Shown piece after piece: positions 5,813-6,273 of a DNA stretch of 6,273 bases. The position numbers and the translations under genes are program-made. The DNA lies in NCBI GenBank assembly GCA_018610125.1, contig JAHEOI010000187.1:1-6273 (forward strand), read 5' to 3'. Every line of letters begins with the position of its first letter. Within the stretch, counting starts at the first letter, position 1. The notes beneath the pieces were generated by a model. That model did no database searches and had not been told where the DNA came from. It saw only the letters and a program-made list of their open reading frames with translations. Source of the stretch: Verrucomicrobiota bacterium (GTDB lineage Bacteria; Verrucomicrobiota; Verrucomicrobiia; Limisphaerales; JAHEOI01).

Positions 5813-6273
5813 TCAATAGTCATCTCTGACCCCTTCACACGGTATGCTGTGAATGGTCATGTACACGCGTTCGGTAAAGGGCTTGTCACGCTCATCGCGC
5901 AGATCTAAATCGATCCGAAGCTGGTCGACCGGCTTGAGTTTTTTGATGACCAGCATAACGCGTCGGCCATTGTCGCTGACACGTACATCGGAGATCGGTA
6001 CGGGCTCGTCGCCTTTTTCGTCGGGATTCGCAACCGAGTAATGGGCAGAACCGTAATTGTGGGTCCAGCGGTAGTTCCACCAGGCTAAATTGTAATTGTC
6101 ACGGTTTTGTGCTGCGTCCTGGTCCAATGCAAAATTGAAAAACAGTTCTATGCCATTGTGGTGAAGCTTGAAGCCATCGATAATACGCGCGCTCCGGCCT
6201 GTGTAGCGCAACCGGTGAAGGCAGCCGTCATCGGCAGCAGGCGGTCCTTGCCAGCCCGACAACCCTGTCGCCC
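5813..6273 (-). CDS. C-terminal part of a large heme-binding/DUF6797-like protein (5' end beyond window)
   Basis: The frame is open to the right edge; 152 residues are visible, starting ATGLSGWQGP. A TTG at 6262 is in frame but is unlikely to be the true start, because the conserved sequence continues upstream of it. Motifs include GCLHRLRYTG (16-25), IELFFNFALDQDAA (41-54), WNYRWTHNYGSAHYS (65-79), KKLKPVDQLRIDLDL (110-124) and YMTIHSIP (137-144). These resemble the C-terminal module of big secreted proteins of Planctomycetes and Verrucomicrobia, often joined to sugar-dehydrogenase-like propeller and cytochrome-c-type domains. The heme or catalytic part, if present, lies outside the window, so no activity can be stated. 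The family-like sequence seems to end at TIHSIP. The last residues, CEGVRDDY, come mostly from the right inverted repeat of the adjacent element, so the native C-terminus has probably been replaced. The conserved module itself looks intact. Confidence 0.65.
   Translation of the reverse strand, partial: ATGLSGWQGPPAADDGCLHRLRYTGRSARIIDGFKLHHNGIELFFNFALDQDAAQNRDNYNLAWWNYRWTHNYGSAHYSVANPDEKGDEPVPISDVRVSDNGRRVMLVIKKLKPVDQLRIDLDLRDERDKPFTERVYMTIHSIPCEGVRDDY
5814..5834 (-). repeat. Right 21-bp terminal inverted repeat, translated as the tail of the adjacent gene
   Basis: Perfect inverted match to 5596-5616. On the minus strand it is read in frame by the gene at 5813-6273 as GVRDDY. The A just inside the repeat (plus-strand T at 5813) completes the TGA stop. 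Confidence 0.9.

Larger units (their letters stand above)
5596..5834. mobile_element. Putative small non-autonomous inverted-repeat element (MITE-like), 239 bp
   Basis: The stretch is bounded by perfect 21-base inverted repeats at 5596-5616 and 5814-5834, beginning AGGGGTCAGAGATG at each outer end and reading inward. The interior is too short for a transposase and encodes nothing I recognise, so any mobility would need an enzyme supplied elsewhere. GGGGTCAGA-type ends recall repeats that I associate with REP/Y1-transposase (RAYT) elements in Proteobacteria, but that link is from memory and weak. I found no clear target-site duplication: flanks are GTGTAGGAGG on the left and TCACACGG on the right. 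The right end lies inside the 3' end of the minus-strand gene at 5813-6273, which supports an insertion. The alternative is a pair of independent copies of one short palindromic repeat. Confidence 0.5.

Noticed and set aside
5642..5908. Plus-strand frame of 88 codons across the element
   Set aside because: It crosses the inverted repeat into the antisense of the right-edge gene and shows no domain.

Overview
The window looks like chromosomal DNA of a bacterium of the PVC group, most likely Verrucomicrobiota. This is inferred, not proven. The left gene has a 'W-x-GG-x-GPF ... FFRV' module of a kind I associate with verrucomicrobial secreted proteins. The right-edge gene resembles the C-terminal part of large heme-binding/DUF6797-type proteins of Planctomycetes and Verrucomicrobia. 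The transporter resembles an NRAMP-like branch I also associate with these phyla.

Layout. Positions 1-1314 (minus) hold the N-terminal 438 residues of a secreted multidomain protein with a signal peptide, a conserved N-terminal domain, a bacterial Ig-like domain, the FFRV module and the start of a CHRD domain; it runs off the left edge. About 300 bp of AT-richer DNA separates it from a plus-strand pair: a short ribosome hibernation factor (HPF/RaiA, 1613-1966) and, directly behind it, a metal-dependent amidohydrolase/deaminase (about 1987-3234). A hairpin plus T-run at 3309-3337 probably ends that transcript. After about 390 bp without a supported gene comes an NRAMP-like 12-TM metal transporter (3624-5384), with a non-canonical metal site and a large charged insertion. 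Positions 5385-5595 hold no recognisable gene. Positions 5596-5834 look like a 239-bp insertion bounded by perfect 21-bp inverted repeats, with a 23-bp tandem duplication just inside one end. The right-edge minus-strand gene (5813-6273) reads straight into the right inverted repeat, which supplies its last six codons and its stop.

The genes do not form one obvious pathway. HPF and the amidohydrolase form a likely operon; the transporter appears to be its own unit; the two minus-strand genes are probably envelope or secreted proteins, each cut by a window edge. The part most worth a second look is the small inverted-repeat element and its effect on the neighbouring reading frame. I see no CRISPR array, tRNA, rRNA, complete transposase or recognisable defence system.
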